DNA of 64,000 nt, from the NCBI GenBank assembly GCA_035910535.1, contig JAMHXF010000005.1:62001-126000 (forward strand), in the 5' to 3' direction. Origin of the DNA: Archangium_A sp035910535 (GTDB taxonomy: Bacteria > Myxococcota > Myxococcia > Myxococcales > Myxococcaceae). Shown piece after piece: positions 1 to 7,641 of the stretch; the stretch's first letter is position 1, and every line of letters starts with the position of its first letter. The translations under genes were made by a program, and so were the position numbers. Below the pieces are notes generated by a model. The model worked only from the letters and a program-made list of their open reading frames with translations. It searched no databases and was not told the origin of the DNA.

Positions 1-474
1 TTCATCGCGTCGCTGCGTCGCGAGCTCTACGAGCGCGTGTTGCCCGTCGCGAACGCGTGGAGCCAGACGCCGTGGCCGTCGACCCACGACGCGTTCCTCG
101 CGCGCTGTCACCGGGCCGGCCAGACGAAGCCAACTCCGCTGCTGCTCCGCTACGCGCCCGGAGACTTCAACTGCCTCCATCAAGACCTCTACGGCGAGCA
201 CGTCTTCCCGGTGCAGGTCGCGCTGCTGCTCTCAGAGCCCGAGCGCGACTTCACCGGCGGCGAGTTCGTCATCAGCGAGCAGCGGCCGCGCATGCAGTCG
301 CGCGCGCACGTCGTTCCACTGCGTCAGGGAGACGCCGTCGCCTTCGCGGTGAGGCACGTCCCCCGGCGCGGCGCGCGCGGGCGCTACCACACGACGTTGC
401 GCCACGGCGTCAGTGAGGTGCGCACCGGCGCCCGCTTCACGGCGGGCATCATCTTCCACGACGCGCTGGAGTAA
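1..474 (+). CDS. 2OG-Fe(II) oxygenase, 5' truncated
   Basis: The frame is open from base 1, so the N-terminus lies outside the window; 157 codons are visible. The fragment has the double-stranded beta-helix iron site: HQD (fragment residues 60-62), then H135 in RHGVSEVR, with a following Arg that could bind 2-oxoglutarate. The strand LLSEPERDFTGGEFV resembles the family annotated as oxygenase acting on damaged DNA (PF09859 type). AlkB starts 11 bases downstream, which supports a shared role in reversing DNA alkylation damage. A GTG at 37 is in frame, but homology-like sequence continues upstream of it, so it is probably not the start. Family assignment is from motifs; the substrate is inferred. 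Confidence 0.75.
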   Translation, partial: FIASLRRELYERVLPVANAWSQTPWPSTHDAFLARCHRAGQTKPTPLLLRYAPGDFNCLHQDLYGEHVFPVQVALLLSEPERDFTGGEFVISEQRPRMQSRAHVVPLRQGDAVAFAVRHVPRRGARGRYHTTLRHGVSEVRTGARFTAGIIFHDALE

Positions 475-485
475 CTCGTCACCCA

Positions 486-1133
486 ATGACCGCGACGTTC
501 GACTTCCTCGCGCGAGAGTCGCTGGGGCCACAATCGTGGGTGCTGCGCGGCTTCGCGTTGAACGACGCTGAGCAGCTCGTCGCCGACGTGGAGCGCGTCG
601 TCGCGCGCGCGCCGTTTCGGCACCTCGTCACGCCCGGCGGGCTGACCATGTCGGTGGGCATGACGAACTGCGGCGCCTTCGGTTGGGTCTCAGACTCCGC
701 GGGCTATCGCTACTCGAAGGTCGACCCGCTCAGCGGCCAGCCGTGGCCCGCGTTGCCCGACTCGTTTCTCTCGCTCGCGGAGCGCGCCGCCCACGCCGCC
801 GGCTTCGACGCCTGCGCGCCCGAGGCGTGTCTCATCAACCAATACCTCCCGGGCACGAAGCTCTCGCTGCATCAAGACCGTGACGAAGGCGACCTCACGC
901 AGCCCATCGTGTCCGTCTCGCTCGGCCTGCCCGCCACGTTCCTCTTCGGAGGCCACGAGCGCAGCGACGCCACGCGGCGCTACGGGCTCGAGCACGGTGA
1001 CGTCGTGGTGTGGGGCGGCGTCGACCGGCTCCGCTTTCACGGCGTCGCGCCGGTGAAAGACGGCGCGCACTCGAAGGTCGGCAGGCGACGCATCAACCTC
1101 ACTTTTCGCCGCGTGACTGCTACGAGTTCATGA
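486..1133 (+). CDS. alkB: AlkB-type alkylated DNA repair dioxygenase
   Basis: This 215-residue protein is close to the usual AlkB length (about 200-220). It carries the iron triad H129-x-D131 (LHQDRDE) and H185 (FHGVAPVKDG), and the C-terminal R-x5-R 2-oxoglutarate motif (RRRINLTFR). The stretch PIVSVSLGLPATFLFGG matches the AlkB core strands. The family removes methyl groups from 1-methyladenine and 3-methylcytosine by oxidative demethylation. It follows another 2OG oxygenase by 11 bases and its TGA directly abuts the next ATG, so it is probably the middle of an operon. Confidence 0.93.
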   Translation: MTATFDFLARESLGPQSWVLRGFALNDAEQLVADVERVVARAPFRHLVTPGGLTMSVGMTNCGAFGWVSDSAGYRYSKVDPLSGQPWPALPDSFLSLAERAAHAAGFDACAPEACLINQYLPGTKLSLHQDRDEGDLTQPIVSVSLGLPATFLFGGHERSDATRRYGLEHGDVVVWGGVDRLRFHGVAPVKDGAHSKVGRRRINLTFRRVTATSS

Positions 1134-1862
1134 ATGTCGCGTGTCGCGTTGTTGTGCCTGCTGGCCTTCGGGAGCTGCAAAGCGAACGAGACGAAGCGCT
1201 TCGGCAAAGTCGTGGTCGTCTACGAGTCGCTCAACCCCTGGTACGACTGGGAACACAGTGACTTTCACGTGCACCTCGAGTGCGCGGGGCTGTTCAAGAA
1301 GCGCATCGCCACCAACCTCACGTTTCACTCGGGGAGCGCCGGGTTCGTCGCCGTCGCTGAAGCCGCGGCGCCGCAGACGCTGTTGCTCTTCGACACCAGC
1401 GACTGCTCGATGACGAAGCTGCTCACCGACGCGCGCATGAACGTGATCCCCGTCGAGTGGAATCAGGCCGGCACGTACGGCTTCTTTTCGCTGCTCGGCC
1501 ACGTCGGCGGCGGCAACTCGGGCACCATCGACACCACGAAGGGCGCGAGCGCGTCGTTCATCATTCGCGCGACGCGGCCGCCGACCATGGAGCCACTCGA
1601 CGGCCAGTCATGGCTGCCTGTCGGCTCGAACCTCTACGGCGCGCCGGCGTGGAGCCCCGTCGGAGAGGTGTTGCTCCTCGCTCGTCATCTCTCTGCGGCT
1701 GCAGGTGCGGGCTACGAGCTCGCGGTGTGGACCCCGACGCGCGGGCTGCAGCCGCTCGCCTTCGAGAGCCCCGCGGGCGCCAACTGGCCCGAGCACGGTT
1801 GGGCTGGCAACACGCCGCACCTTGTCACGCCCGACGGCAACGTCTCGTTGACGCTGCCGTAG
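1134..1862 (+). CDS. putative lipoprotein, unknown function
   Basis: This 242-residue protein has a hydrophobic N-terminus ending in LLAFGSC, an imperfect lipobox, so it is probably exported and possibly lipidated at Cys15. The ATG follows the alkB stop codon with no gap, which suggests translational coupling. The C-terminal half (SPVGEVLLLARH then YELAVWTPTRGLQPL) resembles a TolB-like beta-propeller blade, but one blade does not identify a family. A link to DNA repair is not evident from the protein itself. Confidence 0.7.
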   Translation: MSRVALLCLLAFGSCKANETKRFGKVVVVYESLNPWYDWEHSDFHVHLECAGLFKKRIATNLTFHSGSAGFVAVAEAAAPQTLLLFDTSDCSMTKLLTDARMNVIPVEWNQAGTYGFFSLLGHVGGGNSGTIDTTKGASASFIIRATRPPTMEPLDGQSWLPVGSNLYGAPAWSPVGEVLLLARHLSAAAGAGYELAVWTPTRGLQPLAFESPAGANWPEHGWAGNTPHLVTPDGNVSLTLP

Positions 1863-1914
1863 GTGGTCGCGTTTCTTCAAGTCACGTCGCACCGCCCGAA
1901 GTACGCCATCGCCC

Positions 1915-2268
1915 ATGCGCTTCGCCCACGCCGTCGCCCTCACGCGCGCCCTGCTCGCCGCCGTCTTTTCCGTCGCGTTCATCGTGGTGCCTGAAGACCT
2001 GCTGCCCGGCAGCGCCGCCGAACCCGCGCGCTCGCTCGCGTTGCTCTTCGTCAGTCGCAACCTCGTCTTCGCCGTCGCGCTCGTGGTGTTGACCGTGCGC
2101 AAAGCCCACACCGCGCTCGGCTGGTTGCTCGTGGCCGACGTCGCGTTGCAGGTCTACGACGCGGCCTACGCGCACGACGCCACGGCCCTCGGGCCCGTCA
2201 TCATCGGCGTGCTCGAGGCGCTCGCGGCGAAGCAGCTGCTGACTTCAACCGCGACGAATCGCGGGTGA
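1915..2268 (+). CDS. small integral membrane protein (DUF4267-like)
   Basis: This 117-residue protein has about four hydrophobic segments (roughly residues 7-25, 40-60, 65-85 and 92-108). The spacing and the LLxxRNLVFAVALVVL stretch resemble the small DUF4267 membrane proteins. Its last 24 bases overlap the 3' end of the histidine kinase gene on the other strand. No catalytic residues are visible. Confidence 0.65.
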   Translation: MRFAHAVALTRALLAAVFSVAFIVVPEDLLPGSAAEPARSLALLFVSRNLVFAVALVVLTVRKAHTALGWLLVADVALQVYDAAYAHDATALGPVIIGVLEALAAKQLLTSTATNRG

Positions 2269-4077
2269 CGGCCGCGGAGGCGTGAGCGACCCCGAGCGCG
2301 TCTCCGTCGTCGGGGGAAAGCGCACGGTGAATGTGGTGCCCTGCCCGCCTTCATTCGCGCGCGCCGTCACCTCACCCAGGTGCGCGTCGACGATGCGCTT
2401 GACCACCGCGAGGCCGAGGCCCGTGCCCGTGGCCTTGGTGGTGAAGAACGGCTGAAACATCTTCTCGGTCGCGCGCTGCGTGAGGCCGACGCCTTCGTCG
2501 CGAACGCGCACGCACAGCCACGGCACGCCGGCCTGCGGCTCGACCGTCGCCACCACCGTCACCGTGCCTCCGCGCGGCATCGCCTGCGCCGCGTTGACGA
2601 TGAGGTTCACCAGCGCCTGCTTCAGCATGTGCGCGTCGAGCGGGAACGGCGGGAGCTCGCGAGGGAACTCCGTCAGCACGCGCACGTTGGCGTTCAACGT
2701 GGACTGCGCCGCGGCGTCGACCGCGTTGGCGATGATGGGCTCGACGGCCATCGGCTTCTTCACCAGCTCGTAGGGCCGTACGAAGTCGAGCAGGTCGCCG
2801 ACGATGCGATTCAAGCGGTCGGCCTCTTCGCCGACCATGTTGAGCAACATCTCCGAGTCGCCGGTGGGCCGCAGCAACCGCTTGAGCGTGGTCAACGAAT
2901 TGAAGATGACGCCCAGCGGGTTGCGAACCTCGTGCGCCATCACCGCCGCGAGCTCACCGAGCGCCGCGAGCCGCTCATGCCGCACCAGCTCCTGCTGCGT
3001 GCGCGCGAGCTCGTCGTACGAAGCCTTCAGGTCGCCGTAGAGCCGGTTCGCCTCGTCGTAGAGGCGAGAGCGCTCGAGCAGCGCCGCCATCTGCACGCCG
3101 AGAATTTCTGCGGAGCGCGTCTCCGACTCGAGGAACGCGACGTCGCGCACGCGGCCCAGCGTCAACATGCCCACCGGCTTGCCTTCGATGGCGAGCGGCA
3201 CGATGGCCATGTGTTGAAAGCCCTGCTGCGCGATGAGCTTCCCGTCGACCGGCAGGTCTCTGACGGCCACCGCGAGCGGCAGCTGCGAACGCGGGTGCTC
3301 TGCGGGAATCGAGAAGCGTCGGTATTTGTCGACGAGCGCGCCGGTGTACCCGAAGGCGTCGCCCACCATCACGTAGTCGCCCGACTCGACGTCGTAGCGG
3401 TGCAACATCGCCGCTTCGCTCTGCGCGGTGCGGCACACGGTCTCGAGCCCCCGTCGACACTGCACGCGGGAATCAGCGCGCGGGCCAGACACGGCGAGCT
3501 CGTGAATCAGCTCCAGCTCCGCGGTGCGCCGCTGGAGCTGCTCGAAGCCGTCACACACCTCGAGCGCCGTGCCCAGCTGCAACGCGAAGAGCCGCAGCAC
3601 GCCCACGTCTCCTTCGCGCAGCTCGTCGTGCACCACCACCAACGCGCCCCACTGCGAGCTGCGCACGTGCAGCGGCGCGACGATGGCGACGCGGGGAATC
3701 TGCTCGAGCAACGCGTCTGGCACCGACACGCCCAGCGCCTCCGCGTAGCCGCTCAAGACCTTCGGTATGTCGGCCACGACGCGCGGCTGCTCGTCGGTCG
3801 TCACCACCGCCAGGCGCGGCCAGCGGTGCGACGGCCCGCCACCACCGCTGAGGATCGACTGCAGGCCTCGCGGCCCCGGCGCGTCGGTCAGGTAGCGCAC
3901 GCCGAACCCCTGCGCGTCGAGCGACAACAACGCCACCTGGAGCCCCAACACCTCCAGCCCGCCGCCCGCCGTCGCCACCAACTCCTGAAGGCTTCGGGTG
4001 CGCTGCACGGCCAACGCCGTCTCCGTCAACGCCTCGAGGAGGCCATCACCATGTAAAAGTGCTTTCGAAGGCGACAC
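2245..4077 (-). CDS. GAF-domain sensor histidine kinase
   Basis: This 610-residue protein has no obvious membrane segments, so it is probably a cytoplasmic sensor. Two GAF-like regions (about 25-165 and 190-330) precede a dimerisation/phosphoacceptor helix with MAHEVRNPLG (His near residue 382). A GHKL ATPase domain follows, with LVNLIVNAAQAM (N box), RVRDEGVGL (G1) and TGTGLGLAVVKR (G2). No receiver domain or response regulator is adjacent, so its partner is elsewhere. The start is GTG at 4077, with GGAG five bases upstream. It is transcribed divergently from the VWA protein gene. Confidence 0.9.
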   Translation of the reverse strand: MSPSKALLHGDGLLEALTETALAVQRTRSLQELVATAGGGLEVLGLQVALLSLDAQGFGVRYLTDAPGPRGLQSILSGGGGPSHRWPRLAVVTTDEQPRVVADIPKVLSGYAEALGVSVPDALLEQIPRVAIVAPLHVRSSQWGALVVVHDELREGDVGVLRLFALQLGTALEVCDGFEQLQRRTAELELIHELAVSGPRADSRVQCRRGLETVCRTAQSEAAMLHRYDVESGDYVMVGDAFGYTGALVDKYRRFSIPAEHPRSQLPLAVAVRDLPVDGKLIAQQGFQHMAIVPLAIEGKPVGMLTLGRVRDVAFLESETRSAEILGVQMAALLERSRLYDEANRLYGDLKASYDELARTQQELVRHERLAALGELAAVMAHEVRNPLGVIFNSLTTLKRLLRPTGDSEMLLNMVGEEADRLNRIVGDLLDFVRPYELVKKPMAVEPIIANAVDAAAQSTLNANVRVLTEFPRELPPFPLDAHMLKQALVNLIVNAAQAMPRGGTVTVVATVEPQAGVPWLCVRVRDEGVGLTQRATEKMFQPFFTTKATGTGLGLAVVKRIVDAHLGEVTARANEGGQGTTFTVRFPPTTETRSGSLTPPRPSPAIRRG

Positions 4078-4121
4078 ACACGCTCCGATCTCGACCGTTG
4101 TCCACTCTCAGCGGCCGAGAA

Positions 4122-4144
4122 AAATACACTGAAACCGAGTATTT
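4122..4144. promoter_or_regulatory. inverted repeat between divergent genes
   Basis: The 104-base gap between the kinase and VWA genes is AT-richer than its surroundings. It carries AAATAC, 11 bases, then GTATTT, a six-base inverted repeat. It could be an operator or overlap a promoter for either gene. The arm is short, so chance is possible. Confidence 0.3.
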
Positions 4145-4181
4145 ACGAAACGTATCGGTGTGAACGGGCGATAACAGGGCC

Positions 4182-6353
4182 ATGCGCAGCCTGATCGCCG
4201 CCCTCACGCTCCTCGCCTCGACTGCTCTCGCCGTGCCGTGCGCCGAATTGCCGGTGCTCTTCGTGGTGCAAGACAAGTCAGGCTCGATGAACTTCGCGCC
4301 CGACGGCACGACGGCGTCGGCCGCGAACCCCTCGAAGTGGACCATCGCCCGGCAGGTGGTGCCCGCGCTCGCCAGCGACTTCAACAACCGCTTCCGCTTC
4401 GGCGCCGCGATGTACCCGCGCGACACGACGACCTTCAACTGCTCGACGGGCACCATCGTCTCGGCCATCAGCACCAGCACGGCGGGCATCACCTCGGCCT
4501 ACAACAGCGCGGTGCCCGGCGGCGGTACGCCCACGGCGGCGTCGCTTCAGGCCGTGCGCACGCACATCGCCGCGCAGGGTCTGGCCACGCCGGCCTACGT
4601 GCTGCTCATCACCGACGGGCTGCCCAACTGCAACACCGGCCTCGATGCGAACACCTGCACGCCCACCAGCACCGCGGCGTGCGGCACCGTGCCTCCCGCG
4701 CAGAGTTCGTGCGGCCTCGGCGCCAAAGACTGCCTCGACACCCAGGCCAGCGTCACCGCCGCGCAGCAGCTCTTCGCCGCGGGCGTGAAGGTCTTCGTCG
4801 TCGGCTTCGACAGCACGCTCATCGCCGGTAACAACAAGGCGGTGCTCGACGCCATCGCGGCGGCCGGCGGCACCTCGTCGGCGTACGTCGCCAACAACCA
4901 GGCGCAGCTCACCAACGTGCTCAACACCATCGCGCAGAACACCGCGACCTGCTGCCAGGACGTCTGCGCCGCCGGCACCGCGCAGTGCTTGAGCAACGGC
5001 CAGCGCCGCTCCTGTCAGATGGACTCGGCCATCGGCTGCACCACGTGGACCACGCAGACCTGCCAGGCCGGCACGACGTGCTCCAACGGCACGTGCCAGG
5101 GCTGCACCAACGCCTGCACCGCCGGAGCGCTCCGCTGCGCCAACGGCAACGCCGAGCAGTGCGTGGCCAACGCGCAGGGCTGCACCTCGTGGACGGTCGC
5201 CGAGACCTGCAGCTACGGCGAGGTCTGCGCTGGCGGCATGTGCAACTCCTGCCAGGCCTGCAGCTCGGGCACCTCGCGCTGCACGGCGACCGGCATCGAG
5301 ACCTGCTCGTGGAACGTGCTGACGGGCTGCACCGCGTGGCAGGCCGGCAACTGCCCCAGCGGCAGCGTGTGCACCAACGGCAGCTGCGGCGCGTGCAACA
5401 CCACCTGCACTGCTGGCGCCAAGCGCTGCGCGAACAAGACCGTCGAGACGTGCGTCGCCAACGCGCAGGGCTGCACCTCGTGGCAGTCGGGCGAGACGTG
5501 CACCGACTTCTGCAGCGGCGGCGCCTGCGGCACCTGCGGCACCAGCTGCACCGCCGGCCAGACGCGCTGCCAGGGCTCGTCGGGCGTCGAGACCTGCGTC
5601 ATCGACGCCAACGCCTGCCCTGCCTGGGGCCCCGCGCAGCAGTGCGCGCCCAACAGCTTCTGCCAGGGCGGCAGCTGCATGCAGTGCGCGACGACGTGCA
5701 CGCAGGGCGCAAAGCGCTGCGGCGCCAACGGCGCCACCGAAGAGTGCCGCCTCGAGGCCACCGGCTGCACCAGCTGGGCGACCACCGGCCAGTGCGACCT
5801 GAACGGCGGCGAGCGCTGCGAGTCGGGCATGTGCATTCCTCCGTGCCCGGTGGTGTGCGAGCCCGGCGCCGCGCAGTGCAGCGGCGGTCGCCCGCAGAGC
5901 TGCCAGGCCGGCCCGTCGGGCTGCTTCGTGTGGCGCGATGAGACGGCGTGCGGCACCGACCAGGCCTGCGTCGCCGGCAAGTGCGAGACGTTCTGCGGCA
6001 GCGGCGAAATCGAGTACTGCCCCAACGGCAGAGAGTGCACGGGCCTCGAAGAGGGCCGGTTCTGCCTCGAGATTTCCGATGGCGGCACGGGTGGCGGCAC
6101 CGGCACCACGGGCGGCGGCACGGGTGGCAGCAGCGGCGCGACCGGTGGCGGCAACGGCGCAGGCGCAGGCGCCGGCACCGACGGCGGCTCGTCGTCGAAC
6201 AATGGCGGCAGCCAGAGCAACGAAAACGGCGGTACGCAGCGCATCGGCGCGGCGGCCATGGGCTGCAACTGCAACACCGTCGACGCGGGCGCGCTGCCCT
6301 TGCTGGCCATGGGCCTGATGCTCGTGCTGCGCCGCCGCAACGCGCGCAGCTGA
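4182..6353 (+). CDS. secreted VWA protein with Cys-rich repeats and MYXO-CTERM-like tail
   Basis: This 723-residue protein begins with a signal peptide (cleavage near residue 17). A von Willebrand A domain follows (about 22-250) with the metal-ion site DKSGSM, the later TPTA threonine, and LLITDGLPN. Residues about 257-610 hold seven repeats of about 48 residues with regularly spaced cysteines (C-x3-C, ETC, GCTSW, GxC). A Gly/Ser/Thr-rich linker (about 630-690) leads to GCNC, a hydrophobic helix and RRRNARS. That end matches the MYXO-CTERM sorting pattern (Cys, helix, Arg cluster) of surface-attached myxobacterial proteins. Adhesion or surface-sensing is inferred from the architecture; no ligand is indicated. 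Confidence 0.88.
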   Translation: MRSLIAALTLLASTALAVPCAELPVLFVVQDKSGSMNFAPDGTTASAANPSKWTIARQVVPALASDFNNRFRFGAAMYPRDTTTFNCSTGTIVSAISTSTAGITSAYNSAVPGGGTPTAASLQAVRTHIAAQGLATPAYVLLITDGLPNCNTGLDANTCTPTSTAACGTVPPAQSSCGLGAKDCLDTQASVTAAQQLFAAGVKVFVVGFDSTLIAGNNKAVLDAIAAAGGTSSAYVANNQAQLTNVLNTIAQNTATCCQDVCAAGTAQCLSNGQRRSCQMDSAIGCTTWTTQTCQAGTTCSNGTCQGCTNACTAGALRCANGNAEQCVANAQGCTSWTVAETCSYGEVCAGGMCNSCQACSSGTSRCTATGIETCSWNVLTGCTAWQAGNCPSGSVCTNGSCGACNTTCTAGAKRCANKTVETCVANAQGCTSWQSGETCTDFCSGGACGTCGTSCTAGQTRCQGSSGVETCVIDANACPAWGPAQQCAPNSFCQGGSCMQCATTCTQGAKRCGANGATEECRLEATGCTSWATTGQCDLNGGERCESGMCIPPCPVVCEPGAAQCSGGRPQSCQAGPSGCFVWRDETACGTDQACVAGKCETFCGSGEIEYCPNGRECTGLEEGRFCLEISDGGTGGGTGTTGGGTGGSSGATGGGNGAGAGAGTDGGSSSNNGGSQSNENGGTQRIGAAAMGCNCNTVDAGALPLLAMGLMLVLRRRNARS
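4950..5990 (+). repeat. seven Cys-rich protein repeats of about 48 residues
   Basis: The coding sequence here encodes about seven degenerate tandem units, each with roughly eight cysteines, an ETC or EQC, a GCTSW or similar, and a closing GxC. Two units share the identical VANAQGCTSW. The unit length suggests gene-internal duplication followed by divergence. Confidence 0.75.
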
Positions 6354-6375
6354 TTCGCCCGTCGTCTTGAAGTTC

Positions 6376-6420
6376 AACGCGACAGGAGCCTTCGAGCGCT
6401 CCTGTCGCGTTTTCATTTTC
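6376..6420 (+). terminator. Rho-independent terminator
   Basis: A perfect 14-base inverted repeat (arms 6376-6389 and 6398-6411) encloses an eight-base loop and runs into TTTTCATTTT. It lies 23 bases after the VWA gene stop and just before the convergent gene ends at 6424. The T-tract is on the plus strand only, so it best serves the VWA transcript. Confidence 0.88.
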
Positions 6421-6423
6421 AGC

Positions 6424-6900
6424 TCAGTACGGCTGGTTCACCACCACCCACGCCGCGCGCCAGCCGTCCCACAAGAACCACGCGCCTTCAGCGAAGGCGT
6501 ACGTCTCTCCGTTGATGACGTGCTGCTGCGCGCCGTACGGCAACACCGAGACCGCCGCGCCCATCGGCGGCGTCACCTGCTGATAGCCGCCGGGCGCCGG
6601 CGAATAGAACGCGCCGTCTGCGTAGTAGTAGGCGCCCGCGCCCAGCGAGAGCGCCACGAAGCCCAGCGGCAACGCGGGAATCACGCGCACCACCGGGCGG
6701 TACGGCTGTGGCCGCACCACCACGTACGGCGCCGGTCGGACCACCACGCGCGGGTGCGGCGGCCGCACCACCACGCGCCCGGGCCTCGGCGGAGGAATGA
6801 CCGGGTGCACCGGCCGCGCGGGGTGAAAGCCACCTCCGGGCGGGCGCGCGTCGGCCACGCCTGCCAACGCCACCACTGCTGCAAGAAGGAGCTGCTTCAT
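6424..6900 (-). CDS. exported Pro/Val/Arg-rich protein (DUF6515-like)
   Basis: This 158-residue protein starts at the ATG at 6900, preceded by a strong AGGAGGT ribosome site. A signal peptide (about 1-18, ending GVADA) is followed by a low-complexity region rich in PPHPRVVVRP-like units. The C-terminal part contains YYYADGAFYSPAPGGY and ends in WRAAWVVVNQPY. This pattern matches small exported DUF6515-type proteins of unknown function. An open frame continues upstream, but the signal peptide and ribosome site decide the start. Confidence 0.75.
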   Translation of the reverse strand: MKQLLLAAVVALAGVADARPPGGGFHPARPVHPVIPPPRPGRVVVRPPHPRVVVRPAPYVVVRPQPYRPVVRVIPALPLGFVALSLGAGAYYYADGAFYSPAPGGYQQVTPPMGAAVSVLPYGAQQHVINGETYAFAEGAWFLWDGWRAAWVVVNQPY

Positions 6901-7032
6901 GTGTGACCTCCTCGTGAGAGCCAACACCCGGTGCGACGAAAAGAAGCCCTGGCCATTCGGCGCGCGGTCAGAACGACACGTAAACGCCACGCGGTGGATC
7001 GTCGCACTTGCTCCCGGCAACCAACGGGTGCG

Positions 7033-7641
7033 ATGACCGCCCTCGTCTTCCCCCTCGGGCACATGCCGAACGACCTTGCCGCAGCGGCAGATCCGCTCCG
7101 AACTCTGGCGCTCGCTGCGCGTGACGGCGAAAGCGTTGCTTTTACACAGCTTTACGAGCGCACGCGCGAGCAGGCGTGGCGCGTGCTGTACCGCGTCGTG
7201 GGCCAGAGCCCCGACCTCGAAGACCTCGTTCAAGAGGCCTACATCCAGCTGATGCGCGCGCTGAAGTCGTACCGGGGCGAGTCGCGCGTCACCACTTTCC
7301 TCCACCGCGTCTGCGTGAACGTCGGGCTGATGCATCTGCGCGGCAAGCGCCGCAAGAAAGAGGAGATGACCGACGAGCTGCCCGAGCACGCCACCGACGA
7401 GACGCACGACCCTGAGCGGGCCGCGCAGGTGAAGCAGGCCGCGTCGCTGGTGCAGAAGGCGCTCGCGACGCTGAGCGAAGAGAAGGCGTCGGTCTTCGTG
7501 TACCACGAGCTGCTGGGCCTCAAGCCCGAGGAGATTTCGGAGCTCGTCGACTGCCCCGTCAACACCGTGCGCTCGCGCCTGAACCGGGCGCGCATCGACT
7601 TCACGGCCGTGGTCGTGACATTGAAGCGAGGGGAGCCATGA
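7033..7641 (+). CDS. ECF-type RNA polymerase sigma factor
   Basis: From ATG 7033 this is a 202-residue sigma-70 family protein. Region 2 contains DLEDLVQEAYIQLMRALKSY and the following TFLHRVCVNVGL. Region 4 contains LSEEKASVFVYHELLGLKP and the helix-turn-helix PEEISELVDCPVNTVRSRL. The stop codon overlaps the next gene's start (ATGA), and that gene encodes a zinc-finger/FecR membrane protein, a typical anti-sigma arrangement. A further ATG at 7063 is also possible. Confidence 0.9.
   Translation: MTALVFPLGHMPNDLAAAADPLRTLALAARDGESVAFTQLYERTREQAWRVLYRVVGQSPDLEDLVQEAYIQLMRALKSYRGESRVTTFLHRVCVNVGLMHLRGKRRKKEEMTDELPEHATDETHDPERAAQVKQAASLVQKALATLSEEKASVFVYHELLGLKPEEISELVDCPVNTVRSRLNRARIDFTAVVVTLKRGEP

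Noticed and set aside
2380..4056. Plus-strand open frame of 558 codons under the histidine kinase
   Set aside because: Antisense to a kinase with all catalytic motifs; composition is Arg/His/Gln-rich with no domain.
4278..6416. Long minus-strand open frame of about 712 codons opposite the VWA protein gene
   Set aside because: It exists because the Cys-rich repeats and high GC leave no stops antisense; the protein is Ala/Arg/Gly-rich without a family, and the plus-strand gene is convincing.
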